Source of the DNA: Hyphomicrobiales bacterium
Lineage (GTDB): Bacteria; Pseudomonadota; Alphaproteobacteria; Rhizobiales; Rhizobiaceae
NCBI GenBank assembly: GCA_900470195.1
Contig: UEIJ01000024.1
Coordinates: 295,438-359,437 of the forward strand
Direction of reading: 5' to 3'
DNA length: 64,000 nucleotides
The notes under the pieces are model-generated. The model was not told the origin of the DNA and did no database searches. It was given only the letters and a program-made list of their open reading frames with translations. Positions 1 through 7,917 of the stretch are shown piece by piece. How positions within the stretch are numbered: the first letter of the stretch is position 1; each line of letters opens with the position of its first letter. The translations under genes were made by a program, and so were the position numbers.

Positions 1-27
1 CCGGCCAGCATCGCACCTGCGGAGTAA
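1..27 (+). CDS. cydA: 3' end of probable cydA (partial)
   Basis: The first 27 bases form an open frame (tail PASIAPAE) ending in a TAA five bases before the cydB start. In cydAB operons the gene immediately upstream of cydB is cydA, the haem-binding subunit I of cytochrome bd oxidase. Only eight residues are visible, so the identity rests on position rather than on sequence; the frame could be open by chance. Confidence 0.45.
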   Translation, partial: PASIAPAE

Positions 28-32
28 GGACC

Positions 33-1187
33 ATGATACTCAGCGACTTGTTGGACTATGAAACCCTGCGCATCATCTGGTGGGTACTGCTCGGTGTATT
101 GCTGATCGCCTTTGCCGCGATGGACGGGTTCGATCTCGGCGTGGACATTCTCATGCCGGTCGTCGGCAAGACCGATATCGAGCGGCGGATCATCATCAAC
201 ACGATCGGTCCTGTCTGGGAAGGCAATCAGGTCTGGCTCATTCTGGGCGGCGGCGCGATATTCGCCGCCTGGCCGCCGCTCTACGCGGTGTCTTTCTCGG
301 GCTTCTATCTGGCGATGTTTGCCATCCTGTTCGCGCTTATCCTGCGCCCGGTCGGCTTCAAATATCGCTCCAAGCGTGACAGCGAAGCCTGGAGGAATGG
401 CTGGGACTGGGCGTTGTTCATCGGCGGCTTCGTACCGGCGCTCATCTTCGGCGTTGCCGTCGGCAACGTCCTGCAGGGCATTCCGTTCCGCCTGGCTGAC
501 GACCTCCAGATATTCTATGAAGGTTCGTTCTTCGGCCTGCTCAATCCGTTTGCGCTGCTTTGCGGCGTGCTTTCGGTGACGATGCTCTCCATGCATGGCG
601 CCTCATGGCTGGTGCTGAAGACGACCGGAGATATTCAGGCACGCGCCCGGTTCTATGGCAGCATCGCGTCGCTTCTGACGGTCATTCTCTATGTTGTGGC
701 CGGGGTGATCAGCTGGCTCTGGATTTCGGGCTATCGGATTACGAGTGCCGTTATCACGGATGGGCCGTCCAATCCGCTGCGCAAGACCGCTGAACTGGAC
801 CACGGCGCATGGTTCGCCAACTATGCGAACTATCCGATCCTGCTGATCGCTCCGGCACTCGGCATCCTTGGAGCGCTTGCCGTCTTTGTGACGCTGCGTA
901 GCCGCCGGGAAATCGCACCGCTGCTGTTTGGAAAGCTGTCGATCTTCGGCATCATTTCATCGGTCGGCGTATCGATGTTTCCGTTCATTCTGCCGTCATC
1001 TATCGATCCGCGCGCCAGCCTGACGGTATGGGATTCGTCTTCCAGCCATATGACGCTGTTCATCATGCTGGTCGTGACACTCATCTTCCTGCCGCTGATC
1101 GTGGTCTACACGTCCTGGGTCTACAAGGTTTTGTGGGGCAAGGTCGAAAAGGACATGATCGAAGACGACAGCAACCATGCCTATTAG
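33..1187 (+). CDS. cydB: Cytochrome bd ubiquinol oxidase subunit II
   Basis: 384-residue polytopic inner-membrane protein, subunit II of the bd-type quinol oxidase that reduces oxygen to water at low oxygen tension. The N-terminus carries the family motif MDGFDLG (about residues 30-36) followed by GPVWEGNQVWL (about 59-69), both typical of CydB, and several hydrophobic segments follow along the length. Length fits the family (about 380). A purine-rich GGAGTAAGGA lies just before the ATG. It sits between a probable cydA tail and cydX, so this is the end of a cydABX operon. The stop codon's last base is also the first base of a dispersed repeat. Confidence 0.97.
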   Translation: MILSDLLDYETLRIIWWVLLGVLLIAFAAMDGFDLGVDILMPVVGKTDIERRIIINTIGPVWEGNQVWLILGGGAIFAAWPPLYAVSFSGFYLAMFAILFALILRPVGFKYRSKRDSEAWRNGWDWALFIGGFVPALIFGVAVGNVLQGIPFRLADDLQIFYEGSFFGLLNPFALLCGVLSVTMLSMHGASWLVLKTTGDIQARARFYGSIASLLTVILYVVAGVISWLWISGYRITSAVITDGPSNPLRKTAELDHGAWFANYANYPILLIAPALGILGALAVFVTLRSRREIAPLLFGKLSIFGIISSVGVSMFPFILPSSIDPRASLTVWDSSSSHMTLFIMLVVTLIFLPLIVVYTSWVYKVLWGKVEKDMIEDDSNHAY

Positions 1188-1287
1188 AGCGCATCCCGAA
1201 AAGTGTTAAACGGTTTTCGGAAAAGATGCGCGTTAAAACAAAGAGATAGAGCGCCGATCAGATGCAATCAGATCGAAACGCGCTCTA
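1187..1287 (+). repeat. Dispersed GAGCGCATCCCGAAAAG element, copy 1
   Basis: The cydB-cydX spacer consists of a repeat that begins GAGCGCATCCCGAAAAG, contains a TTTTCGG segment that can pair back with CCGAAAA, and continues to GATGCGCG and AGAGCG. A second, shorter and diverged copy in the same orientation lies at 26831-26880. An inverted pair AGAGCGC (1248-1254) and GCGCTCT (1280-1286) closes the element. This resembles the short intergenic elements common in Brucella and relatives (recalled, not searched). Confidence 0.7.
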
Positions 1288-1305
1288 ATCGGGAAGGAAA
1301 GCGAT

Positions 1306-1461
1306 ATGTGGTATTTTTCCTGGTTATTGGGGCTTCCGCTTGCAGCCGCTTTCGCCGTGCTCAACGCCATGTGGTACGAGTTGATGGACGACCGGGCGCG
1401 CAAGCGCTTGTCAGCAGATCCGACTGCGGATCTGGCTCGCGAAGGCAAGAAACACCATTGA
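1306..1461 (+). CDS. cydX: Cytochrome bd small subunit CydX/YbgT-like
   Basis: 51-residue single-pass membrane peptide starting MWYFSWLLG, the recognised CydX/YbgT signature, followed by a hydrophobic stretch to about residue 22 and a charged, probably cytoplasmic tail ending HH. CydX binds CydAB and stabilises its haems. GGGAAGGAAAGCGAT precedes the ATG, giving a good ribosome binding site. It lies 118 bases after cydB across a repeat element and is followed directly by a terminator, so it is the last gene of the operon. Confidence 0.9.
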   Translation: MWYFSWLLGLPLAAAFAVLNAMWYELMDDRARKRLSADPTADLAREGKKHH

Positions 1462-1469
1462 TATGAAAC

Positions 1470-1495
1470 AAAACGGCCCCGAAACGGGCCGTTTT
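1470..1495. terminator. Bidirectional terminator between cydX and the GntR gene
   Basis: Perfect 10-bp stem AAAACGGCCC / GGGCCGTTTT with a short loop, giving a T run on either strand. It lies between the convergent ends of cydX and the GntR gene and can serve both. Confidence 0.85.
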
Positions 1496-1511
1496 CATTG
1501 ATATTATCTGC

Positions 1512-2282
1512 TCAAGGTTGAGGGATTGTGAGTTCGGCCACGAAATCATAGGCATCGCCGCGATAGAGCGATTTCGTGAATTCGACCACGCGGCCAGACG
1601 GCAGATAGGAAATCCGCTCGATGGACAAGCCTGCGTCTCCCTCCTTGACGCCGAGAATCCGCGCATCAGGGTCCTTTATGTTGCAGGCAGCGATGCGCTG
1701 CACAGCGCGAACGGGGCGAAATCCGGTGCGGCTCAGTTCGGCATAGAGCGAACCCTTGACCGCATCCGGGTCGGGCAGGATTTCGCTTGAAAGACTGGCC
1801 CTTTCGATGGCTAGCGGCAGATCGCTCGCCATGCGCAGGCGGCCAAGGCGTGCAACGCGGGTTTCCGAGGAAACGCCCAGCTTCATCATTTCCTCAGGCG
1901 AGGGATAGTAAAGACCGCGTTCCAGCCATTTGGACTGCGTGGTGATGCCGCGACGCGCCATATCCTCCGTGAAGGAGGTCAGCATGGAAAGCGACTGCTG
2001 CACGCGCTCGCTCGGTCGCACGACGAAAGTTCCTGAACCGTGACGGCGCACGAGAAGCCCGGCCTTCACCAGGTCGTCCACGGCCTTGCGCACCGTGACA
2101 CGGCTGATACTGGCATATTCGGCAATGTCGCGTTCCGGCGGCAGGGCTTCGCCGTCGACCAGCTGTCCGGCGCGGATTGCGGCTTCCAGCGACTGGCGCA
2201 GCTGCATGTAAAGCGGCCCTCCGGAAGACGGGGCGGAACCTTGCAGGTTCTTGGGCAGGAAAGCGCTGAAATTTCCGCTCAT
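1512..2282 (-). CDS. GntR family regulator with UTRA domain (HutC subfamily)
   Basis: 256-residue transcription factor. Residues about 20-85 are a winged helix of GntR type (PPERDIAEYASISRVTVRKA, then RRHGSGTFV); the rest is a UTRA ligand-binding domain, with family features such as E(R)xSLSSEILPD and the C-terminal IERISYLPSGRVVEFTKSLY. UTRA domains often bind phosphosugars or amino acids. The longest ORF starts 114 bases upstream, but the ATG at 2282 overlaps the stop of the kinase gene as ATGA, which decides the start. With the kinase it forms a two-gene operon divergent from a sugar ABC importer, the likely target. NagQ/DasR-like control of amino sugar use is an inference. Confidence 0.9.
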   Translation of the reverse strand: MSGNFSAFLPKNLQGSAPSSGGPLYMQLRQSLEAAIRAGQLVDGEALPPERDIAEYASISRVTVRKAVDDLVKAGLLVRRHGSGTFVVRPSERVQQSLSMLTSFTEDMARRGITTQSKWLERGLYYPSPEEMMKLGVSSETRVARLGRLRMASDLPLAIERASLSSEILPDPDAVKGSLYAELSRTGFRPVRAVQRIAACNIKDPDARILGVKEGDAGLSIERISYLPSGRVVEFTKSLYRGDAYDFVAELTIPQP

Positions 2283-3166
2283 TCGCGCGCCTTTCCATTT
2301 TGCGGTCCATATCGCTTGAGGGCAAGCTGAAGAGCGCCGGTCAGGGCATCCGCCGCAGGCTTGACGAGAAGTTTCTGCTGATGGGGCGGCAGCCATTCCA
2401 CATAAAGCGGCGCCATGCCGCCGAGCAGGCTGATGCGTTCCGCACCCTGATTGATCAGCATGTCGAGCGTTTCGCTGATATAACCGGCGGAACGCTCCAG
2501 CAGCATCCGCGCCGTTTCATCGCCTTCGCTCGCATACTGAAAAACACGCGGAGCATATTTGCCGAAGTCGCCGGGCTTTGCCGTCCAGGCAAACTCGACC
2601 AGATTGTCCGGATTATTGTCGAACTCATCGAGGAGATCGGTCGTCAGACGTGTGCGCCGATGAATGCCGTCATGCACCAGCAGGCTTTCCTGCAGCAGGC
2701 TTTGACCGAGCCGCGCGCCGCTGCCGAGGTCGCCCAGGGGAAAACCCCAGCCGCCGACCGATTGAATGCGACCGTTCCGGCGTGTGATATAGGCCGTGCC
2801 AGTGCCAAGAATGGCGACGATCCCATCCTGATCGCCAAGTGCGCCCTGAAGCGCGATCACCCCGTCAAATTCCACATCCGAATGCGCGAAAGGCAGGCCG
2901 CGTTCTATCGGGAGGCCCGCGCCCTCGACATTGCCGCCCGCAAGGCCCAGAACCGCGTGACTGGTCGCATAGTGCACCTTGTCCAGCCCGGCATCCTCAA
3001 AAGCGTTGTCGATCGCCGCGATCACATTGATCAACGCCGTTTGCGGATCGGTGACGATATTGGCAGAGCCGCTGCGCCCTGAACCCAGAATCGCACCATC
3101 GCTACCCGCCACGACAGCGCGGCATCCCGTGCCGCCGCCATCAACGCCAATGAAGAATTCAGTCAT
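2279..3166 (-). CDS. BadF/BadG-family sugar kinase (glucosamine/N-acetylglucosamine kinase-like)
   Basis: 295-residue protein of the ASKHA ATPase fold. The N-terminal phosphate loop GVDGGGTGCRAVV (about residues 6-18) is the hallmark of the BadF/BadG group that includes human NAGK and bacterial glucosamine kinase GspK; GTGTAY and GGWGFPLGDLGSGARLG in the middle fit the same group. Predicted role: ATP-dependent phosphorylation of an imported amino sugar. The start at 3166 is chosen because GGAGGTATCTTC precedes it; the upstream in-frame ATG lacks a site. The stop overlaps the GntR start by four bases. Exact substrate cannot be read from the sequence. Confidence 0.85.
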   Translation of the reverse strand: MTEFFIGVDGGGTGCRAVVAGSDGAILGSGRSGSANIVTDPQTALINVIAAIDNAFEDAGLDKVHYATSHAVLGLAGGNVEGAGLPIERGLPFAHSDVEFDGVIALQGALGDQDGIVAILGTGTAYITRRNGRIQSVGGWGFPLGDLGSGARLGQSLLQESLLVHDGIHRRTRLTTDLLDEFDNNPDNLVEFAWTAKPGDFGKYAPRVFQYASEGDETARMLLERSAGYISETLDMLINQGAERISLLGGMAPLYVEWLPPHQQKLLVKPAADALTGALQLALKRYGPQNGKARE

Positions 3167-3523
3167 GAAGATACCTCCGGCTTGAAGATACCAAAAAAAT
3201 ACCATTAACCAAGCAGATTTGTCGGCTTGTGAAAAATTTGATTAATTCCTTGAAAGAACTTGAGAAAAATGACTGCTTTAAATTTTTCTGCGCGAAAGTT
3301 GTAAACTTCTCTGGACAATTGGTACGTTTTTGGCATTAATTTCAGCAGAAGGGGAGCGCAATGTCGCTGTGGGCCGCTGAGGGCGAGGTCACGCGGAATT
3401 GGGAGGGAGATTACCGGCGGGGGCCGGTGCCTTTCCCGTAACGCGAGGAATGATCGCACCGAACGGTCTGGCGTGCTTTCGCCTCTTTTGCGCATCCGCG
3501 CTCAAAAAACGGGAGAAGGTCAA
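3167..3523. promoter_or_regulatory. Divergent control region of the sugar module
   Basis: 357 bases between the kinase-gntR unit and the ABC operon. The left part is AT-rich and holds a repeated ATACCA/TACCAT motif near 3187-3207 and CAATTGGTAC at 3316-3325. That 10-mer recurs inside a perfect palindrome at 9089-9098. These are candidate operators of the GntR/UTRA protein; none is proven. The right part is GC-rich and contains a possible leader ORF. Confidence 0.5.
3361..3441 (+). CDS. Possible 26-residue leader ORF upstream of the ABC operon
   Basis: A short ORF begins MSLWAAEGEV with a strong ribosome binding site (AAGGGGAG, five bases before ATG) and ends 82 bases before the binding-protein gene. 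No homology is recognised. It may be a translated leader or a chance ORF; composition is unremarkable. Confidence 0.25.
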   Translation: MSLWAAEGEVTRNWEGDYRRGPVPFP

Positions 3524-4783
3524 ATGGTTCGTAATACGTTGAAACTCATGCTGCTGGGTTCCACACTTCTGGCGTCGGGATCGGCTGCGCTGGCCGAAGA
3601 CGTTACGCTGACGGTAGAAAGCTGGCGTAACGACGATCTGCAGATCTGGCAGGAAAAGATCATTCCGGCCTTTGAAGCCAAGAATCCTGGCATCAAGATC
3701 AATTTCGCGCCGAGCGCGCCTACCGAATATAATGCGGCCCTCAATGCCAAACTCGACGCGGGCTCGGGCGGGGACCTCATTTCCTGCCGTCCTTTCGACA
3801 CCTCGCTCGAACTGTTCAACAAGGGCAAGCTTTCCGATCTCACCGATCTGGAAGGCATGAAGAACTTCTCCGATGTCGCCAAGTCCGCCTGGACCACCGA
3901 CGACGGTTCCAAGACCTTCTGCGTGCCGATGGCTTCGGTCATTCATGGTTTCATCTATAATCAGGAAGCTTTCGACAAGCTGGGGCTCAAGGCTCCGGCC
4001 ACGGAAGCCGAATTCTTTGAAGTTCTGGAAAAGATCAAGGCAGACGGCAACTACATTCCGATGGCCATGGGCACGAAGGATATGTGGGAAGCCGCAACCA
4101 TGGGCTACCAGAACATCGGACCGACCTACTGGAAGGGTGAAGAAGGCCGCAAGGCTCTGATCACCGGCACGCAGAAGCTCACCGATGAGCCATGGGTCGA
4201 GCCTTTCAGGGTTCTCGCCAAGTGGAAGGACTATCTGGGCGACGGTTTCGAGGCACAGACCTATCCGGACAGCCAGAACCTGTTCACGCTTGGTCGTGCG
4301 GCCATCTATCCGGCCGGATCGTGGGAAATCGGCCTGTTCAACACGCAGGCGCAGTTCAAGATGGGCGCGTTCCCGCCGCCGGTCAAGAATGCAGGCGACA
4401 CCTGCTACATCTCCGACCACAACGACATCGGCCTCGGCCTCAACGCTTCGAGCAAGCACGCAGAACAGGCAAAGGTGTTCCTGAACTGGGTTGCTTCGCC
4501 TGAATTCGCAGAAATCTACGCCAACGCGCTGCCGGGCTTCTTCAGCCTGAACTCGACGGCGGTAAAGATGAGCGATCCGCTGGCGCAGGAATTTGTTTCC
4601 TGGCGCGAAAAGTGCAAGCCGACCATTCGCTCGACCTACCAGATTCTGTCGCGCGGCACGCCGAACCTCGAAAACGAAACCTGGGTTCAGTCGGCCAATG
4701 TCATCAACGGCACGGTAACGCCGGAAGATGCTGCGAAGAAGCTGCAGGAAGGCCTCGACAGCTGGTACAAGCCTGCGAAGTAA
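3524..4783 (+). CDS. CUT1-type sugar ABC transporter substrate-binding protein
   Basis: 419-residue periplasmic binding protein of the family-1 extracellular solute-binding type. A Sec signal peptide occupies about residues 1-24 (KLMLLGSTLLASGSAALAE), and the mature part starts with the typical ESWRNDDLQIWQ..IIPAFEAKNPGIKI pattern. Cys pairs at SCRPF and TFCVP and later at DTCYI and EKCKP are noticeable for a periplasmic protein and may form disulfides. GGGAGAAGG before the ATG at 3524 sets the start; the longer ORF adds 17 residues ahead of the signal peptide. First gene of the import operon. Substrate unknown; an amino sugar is inferred from the divergent kinase. Confidence 0.92.
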   Translation: MVRNTLKLMLLGSTLLASGSAALAEDVTLTVESWRNDDLQIWQEKIIPAFEAKNPGIKINFAPSAPTEYNAALNAKLDAGSGGDLISCRPFDTSLELFNKGKLSDLTDLEGMKNFSDVAKSAWTTDDGSKTFCVPMASVIHGFIYNQEAFDKLGLKAPATEAEFFEVLEKIKADGNYIPMAMGTKDMWEAATMGYQNIGPTYWKGEEGRKALITGTQKLTDEPWVEPFRVLAKWKDYLGDGFEAQTYPDSQNLFTLGRAAIYPAGSWEIGLFNTQAQFKMGAFPPPVKNAGDTCYISDHNDIGLGLNASSKHAEQAKVFLNWVASPEFAEIYANALPGFFSLNSTAVKMSDPLAQEFVSWREKCKPTIRSTYQILSRGTPNLENETWVQSANVINGTVTPEDAAKKLQEGLDSWYKPAK

Positions 4784-4797
4784 AAACGCTGGGCTTC

Positions 4798-4836
4798 ATG
4801 GGCGGCGATCGCGGGGGCGCGCCGCCCATATCTTTT
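4798..4836 (+). terminator. Hairpin with T-rich tail after the binding-protein gene
   Basis: Perfect 10-bp arms ATGGGCGGCG (4798-4807) and CGCCGCCCAT (4820-4829) followed by ATCTTTTCG. It lies between the binding-protein gene and the permease genes, so it is probably a partial terminator or 3' stabiliser that keeps binding protein in excess. Confidence 0.7.
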
Positions 4837-5042
4837 CGTCTGGCGTATCGACATGCCATTTTGCTTTCGGAGCATTCCGTGTCAGTTTTAAAAATGACGC
4901 GAGCATGCGGAGAGGGGGAGCTGCGGCTCTCTCCGGTTCGCACGAACCCTTTTGAACGAGAACGCCAGTCATCGGTTTTACGCATTTCCGACCGCCAAGT
5001 TCATGTGCTTGCCGGAAATGCTCTTGAAGAGCGAATGCCTAT

Positions 5043-5987
5043 ATGAGCCAATCTGCCGACATGACAGGTATCGTGCACAAACGCCCGAGGCGTTGGCATA
5101 TACTTGTATTTCTCCTGCCTTGCGTCCTCATCTATACGGCCGTGATGGTGCTGCCGCTGATCGAGACCTTGCGGCAGGCATTTTTCAATGTCGTCGACGG
5201 ACAGCGCACTTTCGTAGGCTTTGCAAACTTTCAGGCGCTTTTCGGCGATCCGAACTGGTCGCGTGATTTCTGGAATGCTTTGAAAAACAACGTCATTTTC
5301 TTTTGCATTCACATGCTCGTTCAAAACCCCATCGGCATTTTGCTGGCGGCAATGCTGTCGCTGCCGAAGCTGCGTTTTTCTGCCTTCTACCGCACCGCGA
5401 TCTTTCTTCCGACGCTGCTGTCCTTCGTCATCGTTGGCTTTATCTGGAAACTGATCCTGTCGCCGATCTGGGGTGTGGCCCCATGGATGATGGATTTGGT
5501 AGGCCTGAAATGGCTGTTCGGCCCGTGGCTCGGCAAGGCCGATACGGCTCTCATCACGGTGTCGCTCGTCTCGGTCTGGCAGTTCGTCGGCATTCCGATG
5601 ATGCTGATCTACGCGGCCCTTCTCAACATTCCCGATGAAATCATCGAGGCGGCGGAATGTGACGGCATTACCGGCTGGAGCCAGTTCTTCAAGATCAAGC
5701 TGCCGCTCATCCTGCCATCCATCGGCCTGATCTCGGTGATGACCTTCGTTGCCAACTTCAATGCGTTCGACCTCATCTATTCGATGCAGGGCGCGCTGGC
5801 GGGACCGGACAAATCGACGGATATTCTGGGCACGTTCCTTTATCGCACGTTCTTCGGCTTCCAGCTGCAGCTTGGCAATCCGTCGATGGGTGCAACCATT
5901 GCCGCCGTGATGTTCCTCATCATTCTGGCCGGTGTGTCGCTCTACCTGTTCGGCATACAGCGCCGCATGCGCCGCTATCAGTTCTGA
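5043..5987 (+). CDS. CUT1 sugar ABC transporter permease (MalF-like)
   Basis: 314-residue inner-membrane protein with a short cytoplasmic N-terminus, six hydrophobic segments and the permease EAA loop around residues 200-220 (EIIEAAECDGITGWSQFFKIKLPLI). It pairs with the next permease to form the membrane channel of the importer. The ATG at 5043 has only a weak site, and a second ATG at 5061 is possible. The gene is 259 bases after the binding-protein gene across a hairpin, and 10 bases before the second permease. Confidence 0.92.
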   Translation: MSQSADMTGIVHKRPRRWHILVFLLPCVLIYTAVMVLPLIETLRQAFFNVVDGQRTFVGFANFQALFGDPNWSRDFWNALKNNVIFFCIHMLVQNPIGILLAAMLSLPKLRFSAFYRTAIFLPTLLSFVIVGFIWKLILSPIWGVAPWMMDLVGLKWLFGPWLGKADTALITVSLVSVWQFVGIPMMLIYAALLNIPDEIIEAAECDGITGWSQFFKIKLPLILPSIGLISVMTFVANFNAFDLIYSMQGALAGPDKSTDILGTFLYRTFFGFQLQLGNPSMGATIAAVMFLIILAGVSLYLFGIQRRMRRYQF

Positions 5988-5997
5988 GGACGAGATC

Positions 5998-6837
5998 ATG
6001 TCGAAAGCACGCACATCGCCCATTCGCACCACGCTCGTTCATGCGGCTCTGATCTTCTACATGCTGATCGCCGTATTTCCGGTGGCGCTGACGCTGATCA
6101 ACTCTTTCAAGGACCGTAATGCGATCTTCCGCACGCCACTGCAGTTTCCAACACCGGAAAGTTTCAGCCTCATCGGTTATGAAACGGTTCTGAAGCAGGG
6201 CTCGTTTCTGACCTACTTCCAGAACAGCACCATTGTCACGGTCGTCAGCATTTTCTTTGTGATCCTGTTCGGGGCGATGGCGGCCTTCGCGCTCGCTGAA
6301 TACCGCTTCAAGGGCAATACGCTGATGGGGCTTTATCTCGCCATCGGCATCATGATCCCGATCCGGCTCGGCACCGTCGCATTGCTGCAGGGCATGGTGG
6401 CGGTCGGTTTGGTCAACACGTTGACGGCGCTCATCCTCGTCTATACCGCGCAGGGACTGCCGCTCGCGATCTTCATCCTGTCGGAATTCATGCGAACCGT
6501 GTCCGACGACTTGAAGAATGCCGGGCGAATAGATGGCATGTCGGAATATGCGATCTTCTTCAAGCTGGTGCTGCCGCTGATCCGGCCTGCCATGGCCACT
6601 GTCGCCGTCTTCACCATGATACCCATCTGGAACGATCTCTGGTTCCCGCTGATCCTTGCGCCAAGCGAAGCCACCAAGACAGTGACGCTCGGTTCGCAGC
6701 TTTTCATCGGGCAGTTCGTCACCAACTGGAACGCCGTTCTTTCGGCCCTTTCACTGGCGATGTTCCCGATCCTCATCCTCTATGTTCTCTTCTCGCGGCA
6801 GTTGATCCGCGGCATTACCGCGGGAGCTGTAAAATGA
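5998..6837 (+). CDS. CUT1 sugar ABC transporter permease (MalG-like)
   Basis: 279-residue second permease. Predicted membrane segments begin at about residue 15 (LVHAALIFYMLIAVFPVALTL); the EAA loop reads DDLKNAGRIDGMSEYAIFFKLVLPLIRP, with an Asn-Ala-Gly in place of Glu-Ala-Ala, as is common in MalG-like proteins. The start at 5998 follows GAGGACGAG; the longer ORF would run back into the preceding gene. Its stop overlaps the Gfo/Idh start by four bases (ATGA), which suggests translational coupling. Confidence 0.92.
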   Translation: MSKARTSPIRTTLVHAALIFYMLIAVFPVALTLINSFKDRNAIFRTPLQFPTPESFSLIGYETVLKQGSFLTYFQNSTIVTVVSIFFVILFGAMAAFALAEYRFKGNTLMGLYLAIGIMIPIRLGTVALLQGMVAVGLVNTLTALILVYTAQGLPLAIFILSEFMRTVSDDLKNAGRIDGMSEYAIFFKLVLPLIRPAMATVAVFTMIPIWNDLWFPLILAPSEATKTVTLGSQLFIGQFVTNWNAVLSALSLAMFPILILYVLFSRQLIRGITAGAVK

Positions 6838-7904
6838 GTTCTGCAATGCAAAATCCTGTCCGTGTACTTTCTGCCGGTCTCGGCAATATGGGCCGCAGCC
6901 ATGCGCTGGCCTACCACCGTAATCCCGGCTTCGAGATCGTCGGCCTCGTCAATCGCACCAAGGTCGCGGTGCCGGACGAACTGGCGGGTTATGAAATCCA
7001 TCCTTCCTTCCACGAAGCATTGAAGGAGTTGAAGCCGGATCTCGCCTGCGTCGCCACCTATTCGGAAAGCCATGCGGATTATGCTGTCGCGGCGATGGAG
7101 CAGGGCGCGCATGTCTTCGTGGAAAAGCCGCTTGCGACGACGGTCGAAGATGCGCGCCGCGTGATCGACTGCGCGCGGGCCAACGGGCGCAAGCTCGTCA
7201 TCGGCTATATCCTGCGCCATCATCCGTCGTGGATGCGGCTGATTTCGGAAGCGCGCCAGCTTGGCGGGCCTTATGTCTTCCGCATGAACCTGAACCAGCA
7301 GTCGAGCGGCGCAACCTGGGAAACCCACAAGAACCTGATGAACACCACATCGCCGATTGTCGATTGCGGCGTGCATTATGTGGATGTCATGTGCCAGATT
7401 ACCGATGCCAAGCCCATCGAAGTGCGCGGCATGGGCCTGCGTCTTTCCGACGAGATCAAGCCGGACATGTATAATTACGGCCATCTGCAAGTGCTGTTCG
7501 ATGACGGCACGGTCGGCTGGTATGAGGCGGGCTGGGGTCCGATGATGTCCGAGACCGCCTTCTTCGTGAAGGATGTGATTTCACCCAATGGCTGCGTCTC
7601 GATCGTCATGAACGAGGCCGTGACCAAATCCGACGATGTGGACGCACATACGAAAACCTCGACCATTCGCGTTCATCGCGCCGAGCGAGGGACTGACGGC
7701 AAGTTTCTGAAGCCTGACACTGATCTGTCCATGGCCGACGAACCGGGGCATCAGGAACTTTGCGAACGCGAACAGGCCTACATGCTGAAGGCCATCCGCG
7801 AGGATATCGATCTCAACCGCCATATGGATGACGCGCTGCAATCGCTGCGCATTTGCCTTGCAGCGGATGAAAGCGTGCGCACCGGCAAGCCGGTAAAGCT
7901 ATAA
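6834..7904 (+). CDS. Gfo/Idh/MocA family NAD(P)-dependent sugar dehydrogenase
   Basis: 356-residue oxidoreductase. An N-terminal Rossmann fold starts with LSAGLGNMGRSHALAYHRNPGFEIVGLVNRT (about residues 11-41), followed by the EKPLATT motif (about 100-106) that holds the conserved catalytic Lys of this family, and a C-terminal alpha/beta domain. It would oxidise the imported sugar or a phosphorylated derivative in the cytoplasm. It is embedded between permease and ATPase genes of an importer, so the substrate is almost certainly what the importer brings in. Members act on inositol, glucose, N-acetylhexosamines and others, so the exact substrate remains open. Confidence 0.88.
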   Translation: MSSAMQNPVRVLSAGLGNMGRSHALAYHRNPGFEIVGLVNRTKVAVPDELAGYEIHPSFHEALKELKPDLACVATYSESHADYAVAAMEQGAHVFVEKPLATTVEDARRVIDCARANGRKLVIGYILRHHPSWMRLISEARQLGGPYVFRMNLNQQSSGATWETHKNLMNTTSPIVDCGVHYVDVMCQITDAKPIEVRGMGLRLSDEIKPDMYNYGHLQVLFDDGTVGWYEAGWGPMMSETAFFVKDVISPNGCVSIVMNEAVTKSDDVDAHTKTSTIRVHRAERGTDGKFLKPDTDLSMADEPGHQELCEREQAYMLKAIREDIDLNRHMDDALQSLRICLAADESVRTGKPVKL

Positions 7905-7917
7905 GGGAATTTGATAC

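Noticed and set aside
5001..6032. 343-residue minus-strand ORF
   Set aside because: Antisense to a clear permease gene, with a highly charged nonsense-like composition.
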